From the NCBI GenBank assembly GCA_035527835.1, contig DATKZS010000121.1:1-37499 (forward strand): 37,499 nucleotides of DNA, read 5' to 3'. This DNA is from DATKZS01 sp035527835 [NCBI: bacterium]. Lineage in GTDB: Bacteria; RBG-13-61-14. The first letter of the stretch is position 1. Each line of letters opens with the position of its first letter. The translations under genes and the position numbers were made by a program. Of the stretch, positions 16,604-25,400 are shown piece by piece. The notes beneath the pieces were generated by a model. It did no database searches. It was not told the origin of the DNA and was given only the letters and a program-made list of their open reading frames with translations.

Positions 16604-17782
16604 ATGATGATCGGAGTTCCCAAAGAGACGTTCACGGGCGAGAACCGCGTGGCCCTGGTGCCGGCGTCCATCCCGGCGCTGATCAAGGCCGGGCTGGAAG
16701 TCGCGGTGCAAGCCGGCGCGGGGACGGCCGCCGGGTTCCCTGATAAGGAGTACCAGGAAAAAGGAGCGAGCATCGTGGCCGGCCGGGTCGAGCTGTTCAA
16801 CGGCGCCGACATCATCCTCCAGGTCCGGCCTCCCGGCGCCAACCCCACGGCCGGCAAGGCCGACCTCGAGATGCTGCGCACCGGCCAGGTGCTGATCGGA
16901 CTCCACGATCCACTGGGCGAGCCGGGTGCGGTCAAAGACCTGGCCTCCCGCGGCGTGGCCGCTTTTGCCCTTGAGCTCATGCCCCGCATCTCGCGCGCGC
17001 AAAGCATGGACGCCCTGTCCTCGATGGCCACCATCACCGGCTACAAGGCCGTGCTGCTCGCCGCCGACGCCCTGCCCCGCATGTTCCCCATGCTCATGAC
17101 CGCCGCCGGCACCGTCACTCCCGCGCGCGTCTTCGTGATCGGCGCCGGCGTGGCCGGTCTCCAGGCCATCGCCACCGCGCACCGGCTGGGCGCCACCGTC
17201 CGCGCCTACGACGTCCGGCCCGCGGTCAAGGAGCAGGTCGAGAGCCTGGGCGCGAGGTTTGCCGAGCTCGGGCTGGAAACCAATGACGCCGAGGACAAGG
17301 GAGGCTACGCCAAAGAGATGGGGGAGGAATTCCTGGCCCGACAGCGCGAGCTGCTGAAAAAAGAGGTCATGCAAAGCGACGTGGTCATCACCACCGCCGT
17401 GGTCCCCGGCAAGAAAGCGGCCGTGCTGATCACCGCCGACATGGTCGAGGGCATGACGCCCGGCTCCGTGATCGTGGACCTCGCCGCCGAGCATGGAGGC
17501 AACTGCGAGCTGACCGAGGAAGGCAAGACCATCGTGACCAGCGGCGTCACCCTGATCGGCCCCGTCAACCTCGCAGCCTCCGTCCCCTATCACGCCAGCC
17601 AGATGTACGCGAAAAACATCTCGACCTTCCTCCTCCACCTGGTCAAGGACGGCAAGCTCGACCCGGAGGCCATGAAGGACGACCAGATCGCGGCCGACAC
17701 CATGCTGACCAGGGGCGGCGAGGTCGTGAACCAGCGCATCCGAACATTATTGGGCTTGGACAAGAAAAATGAGCAGGGTTAA
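16604..17782 (+). CDS. pntAA: NAD(P) transhydrogenase alpha subunit, part 1
   Basis: The 392-residue soluble NAD(H)-binding subunit (domain I) belongs to the proton-translocating transhydrogenase, which uses the proton gradient to pass hydride from NADH to NADP+. MIGVPKETFTGENRVALVP is the family's N-terminal signature, shared with alanine dehydrogenase. The nucleotide-binding turn FVIGAGVAGLQAIATAHRLGA lies near residue 180, followed by VRAYDVRPAVKEQVESLGA. The sequence stops after the soluble domain, as expected for the split three-gene form. The start is placed at the ATG at 16604 because MMIGVPKE begins the conserved region; no strong ribosome site is visible, and the next codon is also ATG. 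It is followed by a hairpin and then pntAB. Confidence 0.93.
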   Translation: MMIGVPKETFTGENRVALVPASIPALIKAGLEVAVQAGAGTAAGFPDKEYQEKGASIVAGRVELFNGADIILQVRPPGANPTAGKADLEMLRTGQVLIGLHDPLGEPGAVKDLASRGVAAFALELMPRISRAQSMDALSSMATITGYKAVLLAADALPRMFPMLMTAAGTVTPARVFVIGAGVAGLQAIATAHRLGATVRAYDVRPAVKEQVESLGARFAELGLETNDAEDKGGYAKEMGEEFLARQRELLKKEVMQSDVVITTAVVPGKKAAVLITADMVEGMTPGSVIVDLAAEHGGNCELTEEGKTIVTSGVTLIGPVNLAASVPYHASQMYAKNISTFLLHLVKDGKLDPEAMKDDQIAADTMLTRGGEVVNQRIRTLLGLDKKNEQG

Positions 17783-17789
17783 AAGAGGT

Positions 17790-17870
17790 AACGCAGATGA
17801 ACGCAGATGAACACAGATTAAGAGAAAAGATAAAAAATATTATCTGTGTTCATCTGCGTTCATCTGCGGC
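17790..17870. repeat. CAGATGAACGC-type hairpin inside the pnt operon
   Basis: The left arm begins AACGCAGATGAACGCAGATG and the right arm, on the other strand, GCCGCAGATGAACGCAGATG. Both arms are three 10 bp near-repeats, and the right arm is followed by an A-rich tail. It separates pntAA from pntAB, whose products are needed in equal amounts. Possible roles are mRNA stabilisation, partial termination, or simply tolerated insertion. Confidence 0.88.
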
Positions 17871-17927
17871 AAAAAAAATAATTCCCTCTCTTGCCTTATT
17901 GATGCTCAAGACACGGGGAGGCGGAGA

Positions 17928-18211
17928 ATGGACACGTTTTTAATAGCCCTCACCATTTTCGTGCTCGCTATTTTCGTGGGCTTCGAGATCATCACCAAGA
18001 TTCCGCCCACCCTGCACACGCCGCTCATGTCCGGCTCCAACGCCATCTCCGGCATCACCCTGATCGGCGCCATCATCTCCTCCGGCGCCCAGCACACCAT
18101 GCTCACCACCATCCTGGGCTTCGTGGCCGTGGTCTTCGCCACCATCAACGTGGTCGGCGGGTTCATGGTCACCGACCGGATGCTCAGCATGTTCAAAAAG
18201 AAGGTACGCTG

Positions 18212-18212
<1 letters not shown>
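17928..18212 (+). CDS. pntAB: NAD(P) transhydrogenase alpha subunit, part 2
   Basis: The 94-residue membrane protein supplies the first transmembrane helices of the proton channel. Hydrophobic segments cover about residues 3-22 (FLIALTIFVLAIFVGFEII), 36-52 and 56-78 (LTTILGFVAVVFATINVVGGF). The conserved VPPTLHTPLMSGSNAISG-type segment appears as IPPTLHTPLMSGSNAISGI. The family length is about 95-105 residues. The stop TGA overlaps the ATG of pntB by one base (TGATG), so the two are translationally coupled. The cognate soluble subunit is encoded upstream, across a hairpin repeat. Confidence 0.95.
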
Positions 18213-19606
<1,394 letters not shown>

Positions 19607-19744
19607 CCTCGGAGTGCGCGCGCAACGACGGCGCTTTCATTGCCGCATCTCCAAAGACTTGACATCCGTAGACGGCGTTATTACATTTTATTTTAAGATG
19701 AGGTCCGCGGAACAAATGGCTTGGCTGCAAAAATGGAGTGAATG

Positions 19745-20521
19745 ATGTTTTCACGTCAGGAGAGGAGGAGGGCCAGGCGTTCGTCGGTGAATTACGAATA
19801 TTTCGCCACCTACCAGGGGAATACTCTCGCCGGGACGGCCCGCGACATCTCGGCCTACGGCGTGGGGATTTTATCGCAGACGCCGCTGGAGCCGAAACAG
19901 TCCGTGGACATCCGGCTGGTGGTTCCCACCAAATCATTCCAAATCGCCAGCAAAGGGATAGTGGTCCATAACGCCCTCTTGGGCGCCGGGAACGGCGCAC
20001 AATACCTGGCCGGAATCGAGTTCACCGAGAGCCTGGGCGAGAAATTGCCCCTGATCAGCGCCAAGGGCAAGATCAGCCGGCACACCCCCTCGCACACGGT
20101 GACCATCGAAGCGGATGCGGAGACGGCCTACCGGCGGCTCTGCGAATATCCACGCTACCCGGAATGGACCACCGGCGTGAAGCAGGCCCGGGTCCTCGAT
20201 TCATACCCCGACGGCCGCGGCCGCAAGGTGGAATTCATCCACGACTTCTTCTTCCATACGGTCCGCTACGTCCTGGAATACACCTACGATGACGAGCATA
20301 CCATCCTGAGCTGGGTAAGCGCCGGCGGAGACGAGGAGATCATGAAAATCACCGGCCGATATATCTTCAAGAACGCCCAGCCGGGCAGATGCCACGCAAC
20401 CTACGAGCTCGACATTACCCTGGACGTCATCCCCTCCAACCGCCTCGCCCAATACATCACCTCCGTGCTCATGCGCGCGGAAATGAAAAACTTCCGGAAA
20501 TTCGTGGAAAATAACCGGTGA
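19745..20521 (+). CDS. PilZ domain fused to SRPBCC (START-like) domain
   Basis: The product is 258 residues. The N-terminal part (about 1-95) has PilZ features: the arginine cluster RQERRRARR, then ARDISAYGVGI matching the D/N-x-S-x-x-G motif, both used for cyclic-di-GMP binding. The second part (about 100-258) resembles the SRPBCC/polyketide-cyclase fold: VTIEADAETAYRRLCEYPRYPEWTTGVKQARVL at its start and a long C-terminal helix VLMRAEMKNFRKFVENN. SRPBCC domains bind hydrophobic ligands or bridge to ribosomes and quinones. The fusion suggests cyclic-di-GMP control of a lipid- or ligand-binding step, which is inference. The ATG at 19745 is chosen with GGAG six bases upstream; 19742 is the alternative. 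It ends 5 bp before the inverted AAGGAT-type element. Confidence 0.78.
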   Translation: MFSRQERRRARRSSVNYEYFATYQGNTLAGTARDISAYGVGILSQTPLEPKQSVDIRLVVPTKSFQIASKGIVVHNALLGAGNGAQYLAGIEFTESLGEKLPLISAKGKISRHTPSHTVTIEADAETAYRRLCEYPRYPEWTTGVKQARVLDSYPDGRGRKVEFIHDFFFHTVRYVLEYTYDDEHTILSWVSAGGDEEIMKITGRYIFKNAQPGRCHATYELDITLDVIPSNRLAQYITSVLMRAEMKNFRKFVENNR

Positions 20522-20526
20522 TAGTA

Positions 20527-20672
20527 GAACTGGTTTCATAACCAGGACAACTATCTCAGATGAAAAGATTATTAACAAGGATATTCAGGATTTCCAGGAT
20601 AATTGGTGGTTTTCTTAATCCTAAACATCCTGAATATCCTTGTTGAAAATTCTTGGCGGGGTTATGAAACCG
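20527..20672 (-). repeat. AAGGAT-type hairpin, long copy 2 (inverted)
   Basis: Read on the minus strand this repeats the element at 12749-12895: GGTTTCATAACC, CAAGAATTTTCAACAAGG, the AGGAT repeat arms, then TTTTCATCTGAG and GGTTATGAAACCAGTTC. The outermost GGTTTCATAACC (complement of 20660-20671) and GGTTATGAAACC are mutually inverted, giving the element 12 bp ends. It lies within a few bases of the stop codons of two convergent genes (PilZ-SRPBCC and GH2). Confidence 0.85.
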
Positions 20673-20675
20673 TCT

Positions 20676-22631
20676 CTAGTCACAGGATGGCCAAGCTAAT
20701 CTGCGGCCGCTATCCTCTTCCTTCTCAATTTCCGAGTAAACGTCCCTCACCACATAGAACGCCTTCTTCCTCTGTCTGTCATAAGTCACCAGTCCCTTGA
20801 GGTTGAAGTCCTTGATCGGGTTGCGCGGCCGCTTGTCGTCGCGGAAGTCGGCGAAGACCCAGGGCATGGTCCCGGTGATCCAGGGCCGGGCGAGAATCTG
20901 GGCCAAGGTCTCACGGTGGAAAAATGATTGGTAGTCCTCGGTGAAGTCGCGCGAGAGTCCGCCGATGGGGTAGAGGCGCTTTCCGTCGAGGCCGGGCGCC
21001 GCGCCCGCGCCGAACTCCGAGACGACCACGGGCTTGTTCGGCCAGCGCTTGTGCACCTGGTCGAGGAACGGGCCCAGGTCCTGGATCCGGCTGTGGTACC
21101 AGCCGAAGTACTCGTTCAGGAACAGGCAGTCGCCGATGCCGGCGGTGATCTCGTTCATGGGCGTGAGCTGGCTGGTGGATATTGCGAAGGTCACGGGCCG
21201 CACGTCGAAGCGCTTGGCCATGTTATAGAGGCGCTGGTGGAAGCGGCGGACGTGGGGAAACACGGTGGCGTTCTCGTTGCCGATGCTCCACATCACCATT
21301 GCCGGGTGGTTGCGGTCGCGCTCGATGGTCTCGATGAGAGCCGTCGCGGCGTCGTCGAACAGCGGCCCGCCCATGACCGCGCGGGCGCTTTGCGGCGTGG
21401 CGCCGAGCTGGTAGTGCGGGATCTCCTCGGTGATCATGATGCCCTCGCGGTCGCAGGCGTCGAGCCAGCGCGGGTCGTTGGGGTAATGGGCGGGCCGCAT
21501 GAAGTTCACGTGCAGCTCGTGCAGCAGCGCCATGTCGTCATGGATGCGCCGGTCGCTGAGCACCGGCCCTGACTCGGGATAGTCCTCGTGCCGGTTCACC
21601 CCGCGCAGGAACACGGGCCGGCCGTTCAGGTACGCCTGCGCGCCGCGGAACTCGAAGGTCCGGAAGCCGATCTCGATGGCCTGCGTCTCGCCGCCGCCGG
21701 CCCCGGAAACGCTTATTTCCAGGCGGTAGCGGTTGCCCGGCTCCTGTGGCGACCACGGCTTCACGCCCGCGATCTTTTTATCGAACCCGAACGCGGCCAG
21801 GCCCTGCCCCGCTACGTCAAGCTCTTCTTCATCCAGCACGGCGATCTCGCGGCCGTCAAGCCCCGTGAGCCGCGCCCTTACCTCGGCCCGCGCCGGCGCG
21901 CCGTGGTTGTACACCACGGCCTTGACAGAGAGCCCGCCGTCCATGTCCGTGTCCGCCGCGACCTTGACCAGCGTCATCTCGGGCCCGCTCTCGACCAGCG
22001 CCAGCCGATGGATGCCACCGTACGGCCACCACCCGAGCAGACCGCCCGGCGACTTCAGGCCCGGCAGCGAATCATAATGCCGCCGGTTGTCCACCCGCAT
22101 TGCCAGCGAATTCTCCGCGCCGTAATCCAGCGCGTCCGACACGTCCACGCTCCAGCGCGAAAACCCGCCGTGGTGCGAACCGATCAGCTTACCGTTCATA
22201 TACACGTCGCCCTGGTAAGTCACGCCGTCAAACACCAGCCGATTGAACCGCCCCGCGAACCCGGCCGGCGCCGTGAACCGCGTCCGGTACCAGCCCGCGC
22301 CCTGGCAGTCCAGCCACTCCTCCCTCCGCGCGTTCCACGATCCCGGCACCGGGTGATCGTACCAGTCCGCGTCATCCAGCGCCGGCTCGAACCACCCCTC
22401 CGCCGCTCCCCGGTCATCCGGGTCCGGCCTGAACTTCCACGCGCCCGCGAGGTCGAGCGCGCCGTGATCGCTCTCGCTGAACCGCGTGAAATAAGGCATA
22501 CCCTGCTCCCACAACACCGGCACTGGGCCAACCTCTCTGATCTCCAGCCCGCTCCCCGCTCCGGGGTCCGCAACCGCCACCGCCGCGATCAGGCCAAGGG
22601 CCAGAAACATCTTCAACGCGCGAAATCGCAT
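20676..22631 (-). CDS. secreted GH2 glycosidase (beta-galactosidase/glucuronidase type)
   Basis: The 651-residue exported retaining beta-glycosidase has a Sec signal at residues 1-22 (FLALGLIAAVAVADP). The galactose-binding-like sandwich follows (LDLAGAWKFRPDPDD, GAGWYRTRFTAP, YQGDVYMNGKLIGSHHGGFS), then an immunoglobulin-like domain. The TIM barrel begins near 330 (RTFEFRGAQAYLNGRPVFLRGVNRHEDYP). MWSIGNEN places the acid/base at E453 and VVVSEFGAG places the nucleophile at E539. The length fits the short GH2 enzymes (beta-glucuronidase-like). I chose the ATG at 22631, with AGGAGG at good spacing and a promoter at 22660-22687; longer starts have no signal peptide at the right place. Its own promoter and export signal suggest it works with the GH78/GH116/GH43 enzymes but is regulated separately. 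Confidence 0.9.
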   Translation of the reverse strand: MRFRALKMFLALGLIAAVAVADPGAGSGLEIREVGPVPVLWEQGMPYFTRFSESDHGALDLAGAWKFRPDPDDRGAAEGWFEPALDDADWYDHPVPGSWNARREEWLDCQGAGWYRTRFTAPAGFAGRFNRLVFDGVTYQGDVYMNGKLIGSHHGGFSRWSVDVSDALDYGAENSLAMRVDNRRHYDSLPGLKSPGGLLGWWPYGGIHRLALVESGPEMTLVKVAADTDMDGGLSVKAVVYNHGAPARAEVRARLTGLDGREIAVLDEEELDVAGQGLAAFGFDKKIAGVKPWSPQEPGNRYRLEISVSGAGGGETQAIEIGFRTFEFRGAQAYLNGRPVFLRGVNRHEDYPESGPVLSDRRIHDDMALLHELHVNFMRPAHYPNDPRWLDACDREGIMITEEIPHYQLGATPQSARAVMGGPLFDDAATALIETIERDRNHPAMVMWSIGNENATVFPHVRRFHQRLYNMAKRFDVRPVTFAISTSQLTPMNEITAGIGDCLFLNEYFGWYHSRIQDLGPFLDQVHKRWPNKPVVVSEFGAGAAPGLDGKRLYPIGGLSRDFTEDYQSFFHRETLAQILARPWITGTMPWVFADFRDDKRPRNPIKDFNLKGLVTYDRQRKKAFYVVRDVYSEIEKEEDSGRRLAWPSCD

Positions 22632-22659
22632 GTCATTCCTCCTCGTTTTTTCAATGCTC

Positions 22660-22687
22660 ATTTTATCCCGCCGGCAAGTGGAGTCAA
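22660..22687 (-). promoter_or_regulatory. sigma-70-type promoter of the GH2 gene
   Basis: On the minus strand TTGACT (22682-22687) and TAAAAT (22660-22665) are 16 bp apart. Transcription would start near 22653, giving a leader of about 22 nt that contains AGGAGG before the ATG at 22631. Confidence 0.65.
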
Positions 22688-22878
22688 TGCTTGCACTGAC
22701 ACCCCACGGCGCTTGAACGTAATTCATGAATAGGCGAGGATGCGCTATGGACGAAGGCCGAACCATTGACCGGCCTGACGCCGATGGAAAGGATAAAAGC
22801 AAAAGAGCAAAAGCCGGCCGCCAGGGTCAACCTGACGCTGGAGCGCCCCATGCTCGTGATCGCCTCTCCGGAATGACC

Positions 22879-22907
22879 TTGACGCCGCAATAACGGCAGT
22901 ATATAGT
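22879..22907 (+). promoter_or_regulatory. sigma-70-type promoter of the radical SAM gene
   Basis: TTGACG (22879-22884) and TATAGT (22902-22907) are separated by 17 bp. The predicted transcription start (about 22914) lies at or just past the first possible ATG (22911). The mRNA may therefore be leaderless, or translation may begin at a later codon such as TTG at 22965. Confidence 0.6.
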
Positions 22908-22910
22908 ATT

Positions 22911-24398
22911 ATGCAAATATATGCCGGACCGCCTGATTTTTCGCGGGACCAAAGGCCGCTGGAATTGAAACAAAGCGCTCCAATATATCTTGTGCATAGG
23001 GGCACGGCACAAACCACGTTGCCGCTGGTGGGGCCGCCCCCTTTCGGGATTCTCTACGTGGGCGGCGCCTTGCAAAAGGCCGGCTATCCCGTGCGCATTT
23101 TCCATCTTCACGGCCCTGACGAGCGCCCGCTGCTGGACGCGGTCCAGGAACAAAGGCCGTTGTTCGTGGGCATTTCCAACTTTTTATCGCCGGGGCTCAA
23201 ACCCGATATCAAGCTGTCACGGAAGCTGCGCGGCATGGGTCTGACCGTGGTGTGGGGCGGCATCTTCACCACCTGCCTGCCGGAGACCGTGCTCGAGTCG
23301 GATGCGGTTGACTACGTGGTGGCGGGCGAGGGCGAGGTCCCCATCGTGGCCCTGGCCGGGGCCATTACCAACCGCGAGCCGCCGAAAAAAATACCCGGCG
23401 TCGGGTACAGGGAAAACAACGAGCTGAAGATCGAGCCGCCCGAAAAACCGCGCCTCGACCTTGACGACTTTCCACTCGGAATGGACCTGATAGACTGGTC
23501 TCCTTATGTCCATGCCGACAAGCTGACGAGCACCACCACCGTCCACATTCCTTTCTCCCGGGGCTGCCCGTTCCGCTGCGCCTTCTGCTACAACAACATG
23601 AACCCCAACCGGCAAAAATGGAGGGCCCACGGCGCCGAGTACATGAGGGACGTCCTGTCCTGGCTCGGAAAACGCCACGGCGTCAACAACGTATATCTTC
23701 TCTGCGACAATCCTTTCGGCAAGGTTGACGCGGCGCGCAAGATCATTGAGGACATGAAGACCCGGTGGATGACGGTGGCCCATCTGGGCGTGGTCAATTC
23801 CGAATTCATGGACTGGGCCCTCGCGGCCGGCGCCACCCGCCTGGGCATCGGCCTGGAATCCGGCTCCGACCGGGTCCTGAAGATGCTGAACAAGATGATC
23901 TCACCCGAGGAAATCCTGGACAAAATGCTCATGTGCGGCGGCAAAAAAATGTTCACCCACTCCGGCTGGATGGGAATTCTCCCCGGCGAGACCAGGGACG
24001 ACCTCGCCCGCACCGTGCGCCTCATGGACGAAATTCACCAGGGGAATAAAAATCACGGCTTCAGCTTCAATATCTTCAGGGCCTATCCCTTCACTCCGCT
24101 GTGGCAAAAGAGCGTGGAGATGGGCATGGAAGAGCCGCGCACCCTGGACCAGTGGGGAGATTTCAATCCGCAGATAAATAAAATCCTCGGGATTTCCGAC
24201 CGCCGCGCCGGACGGATGAAGACCATGATGTCATTCCTCTTCCCCTTCTACCGTGACCTGGATCGCCGCCTGCCTCCCGCCGCCAGGAAGATCTTGATTA
24301 AAAGGGCCGCCAACGCCGGTTATTTTTTACCGGTGGAAGGGTCGCTGAGGATGGGCTATCGAGCATTCCGGTCCGCCCGCAAAATCCTCCCGATCTGA
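22911..24398 (+). CDS. B12-binding-domain radical SAM protein
   Basis: The product is up to 495 residues. The N-terminal Rossmann-like part (about 40-155) looks like a cobalamin-binding domain: PPPFGILYVGGALQKAGY, VGISNFLSPGLKPDI, VVWGGIFTTCLPE and VDYVVAGEGEVPIVAL. The usual DxHxxG motif is not obvious, so cofactor binding is uncertain. The radical SAM core follows with the [4Fe-4S] cluster motif GCPFRCAFCYN (C219, C223, C226), then LGIGLESGSDRVLKMLNK and GILPGETRDDL typical of the BchE/MiaB-like class B group. Such enzymes methylate or rearrange lipids, hopanoids, pigments or phosphonates. The true start is uncertain because the promoter is so close; TTG at 22965 (MKQSAPIYLVH) is an alternative. 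It is convergent with the TauE/SafE gene, with only 28 bp between them. Confidence 0.88.
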   Translation: MQIYAGPPDFSRDQRPLELKQSAPIYLVHRGTAQTTLPLVGPPPFGILYVGGALQKAGYPVRIFHLHGPDERPLLDAVQEQRPLFVGISNFLSPGLKPDIKLSRKLRGMGLTVVWGGIFTTCLPETVLESDAVDYVVAGEGEVPIVALAGAITNREPPKKIPGVGYRENNELKIEPPEKPRLDLDDFPLGMDLIDWSPYVHADKLTSTTTVHIPFSRGCPFRCAFCYNNMNPNRQKWRAHGAEYMRDVLSWLGKRHGVNNVYLLCDNPFGKVDAARKIIEDMKTRWMTVAHLGVVNSEFMDWALAAGATRLGIGLESGSDRVLKMLNKMISPEEILDKMLMCGGKKMFTHSGWMGILPGETRDDLARTVRLMDEIHQGNKNHGFSFNIFRAYPFTPLWQKSVEMGMEEPRTLDQWGDFNPQINKILGISDRRAGRMKTMMSFLFPFYRDLDRRLPPAARKILIKRAANAGYFLPVEGSLRMGYRAFRSARKILPI

Positions 24399-24426
24399 GT
24401 TCAATCCATGCCGGGTGCTTGGCGGG

Positions 24427-25161
24427 TCATTTGAAGACCAGCGGCCGGAGCAGGACGAGGCCGGAGACCAGCAGGACCGCGAAGATCATGAGGCGGAAGG
24501 GCTGCTGCGGGATGCGGTCGTGGAGGCGGATGCCGAGGACGGTGCCGAAGACCACGGTAGGCAGCGCGGCCCCGATGATCGGCGCCATCTCGCGCTGCCA
24601 CGCGCCGGTCGCCGTGTAAACGACGAGCAGCACGAGGTTGAGCACGAGCCAGGCCACCGAGAGCGTGGCCCGGAACTCGGACTTTTCCGGAACCATGCGC
24701 GCCGCGTAGATCACCAGGAACGGACCGCCGCACACCAGCGAGCCCTGCGCGAACCCACCCGCGAAATTAATCGCGTGATATAAAACCAGCGGCAACGGAC
24801 GAGAGAGCTTGAGCCCGAACAAGTTCCACAGAGCCACCGCCGTGACCACTACGCCCAGCGCGATCTTCAGCGACTCCGCCGGCAGCCACTCATAAACCGC
24901 CCACCCCAGCGGCAGACCGGCCAGAGACAGCAGCACCAGCGAACGCGCATGGGCCCGCGAGATGTGCCGCCGCTCCGTAACCGTGAACCAGCCCGCCTGT
25001 AAAAAATTCACGACCACCAGCGCCGGAACCAGCACCTTCAGCGGAAAGAAAAAAGTCAAAAGCGGCAGCGCCAGCACCACCGCCCCGAAACCCGTGATCC
25101 CCTGCACCAGGTGCGAGACGCACAGCGCCAACACCAGCACCGCGTATGGCGTTACATCCAT
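24427..25161 (-). CDS. TauE/SafE-family membrane transporter
   Basis: The 244-residue integral membrane protein has about seven to eight hydrophobic helices. The repeated half-signature of the family is visible: VQGITGFGAVVLALPLLTFF near the N-terminus and INFAGGFAQGSLVCGGPFLVIY in the second half, both G/F-rich re-entrant motifs. The family exports or imports small anions such as sulfite, sulfoacetate or other organosulfur compounds; the substrate here cannot be told. GGGAG lies a few bases before the ATG. It is monocistronic as far as can be seen, convergent with the radical SAM gene and divergent from the sensor-kinase gene. Confidence 0.85.
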   Translation of the reverse strand: MDVTPYAVLVLALCVSHLVQGITGFGAVVLALPLLTFFFPLKVLVPALVVVNFLQAGWFTVTERRHISRAHARSLVLLSLAGLPLGWAVYEWLPAESLKIALGVVVTAVALWNLFGLKLSRPLPLVLYHAINFAGGFAQGSLVCGGPFLVIYAARMVPEKSEFRATLSVAWLVLNLVLLVVYTATGAWQREMAPIIGAALPTVVFGTVLGIRLHDRIPQQPFRLMIFAVLLVSGLVLLRPLVFK

Positions 25162-25358
25162 CTCCGCTCCCGTCCCCGCATAGTTCCATCATACCCCGTC
25201 GCCGCCGCCGAGACAATTCATTCTATTGTAACTATTTTCATCTGGCATCGGAGAGCTATGTAAAATTTTACATATAAATTTTTTCAAGATACAATCATGT
25301 CTTAGCCTGGAGGGGGCTAACTTGGCGATTAGACTGATGATAATTTTTAGGAAGTTGT

Positions 25359-25374
25359 TGGCGCGGGAATTGCT
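25359..25374 (+). promoter_or_regulatory. sigma-54 promoter of the sensor-kinase gene
   Basis: TGGCGCGGGAATTGCT matches the -24/-12 consensus TGGCAC-N5-TTGCW with one change, with GG and GC at the invariant spacing. Transcription would start near 25385, about 16 nt before the ATG at 25401, just leaving room for the GGGTGAG ribosome site. The downstream two-component system includes a sigma-54 activator, so autoregulation is plausible. Confidence 0.7.
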
Positions 25375-25400
25375 GATATTTAATCGCGGGTGAGTTGACG

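Noticed and set aside
22726-22890. Short open frames upstream of the radical SAM gene, including a 30-codon frame from ATG at 22784 to 22876.
   Set aside because: No ribosome site or recognisable family. The stretch could be a remnant of a lost gene, but nothing supports expression.
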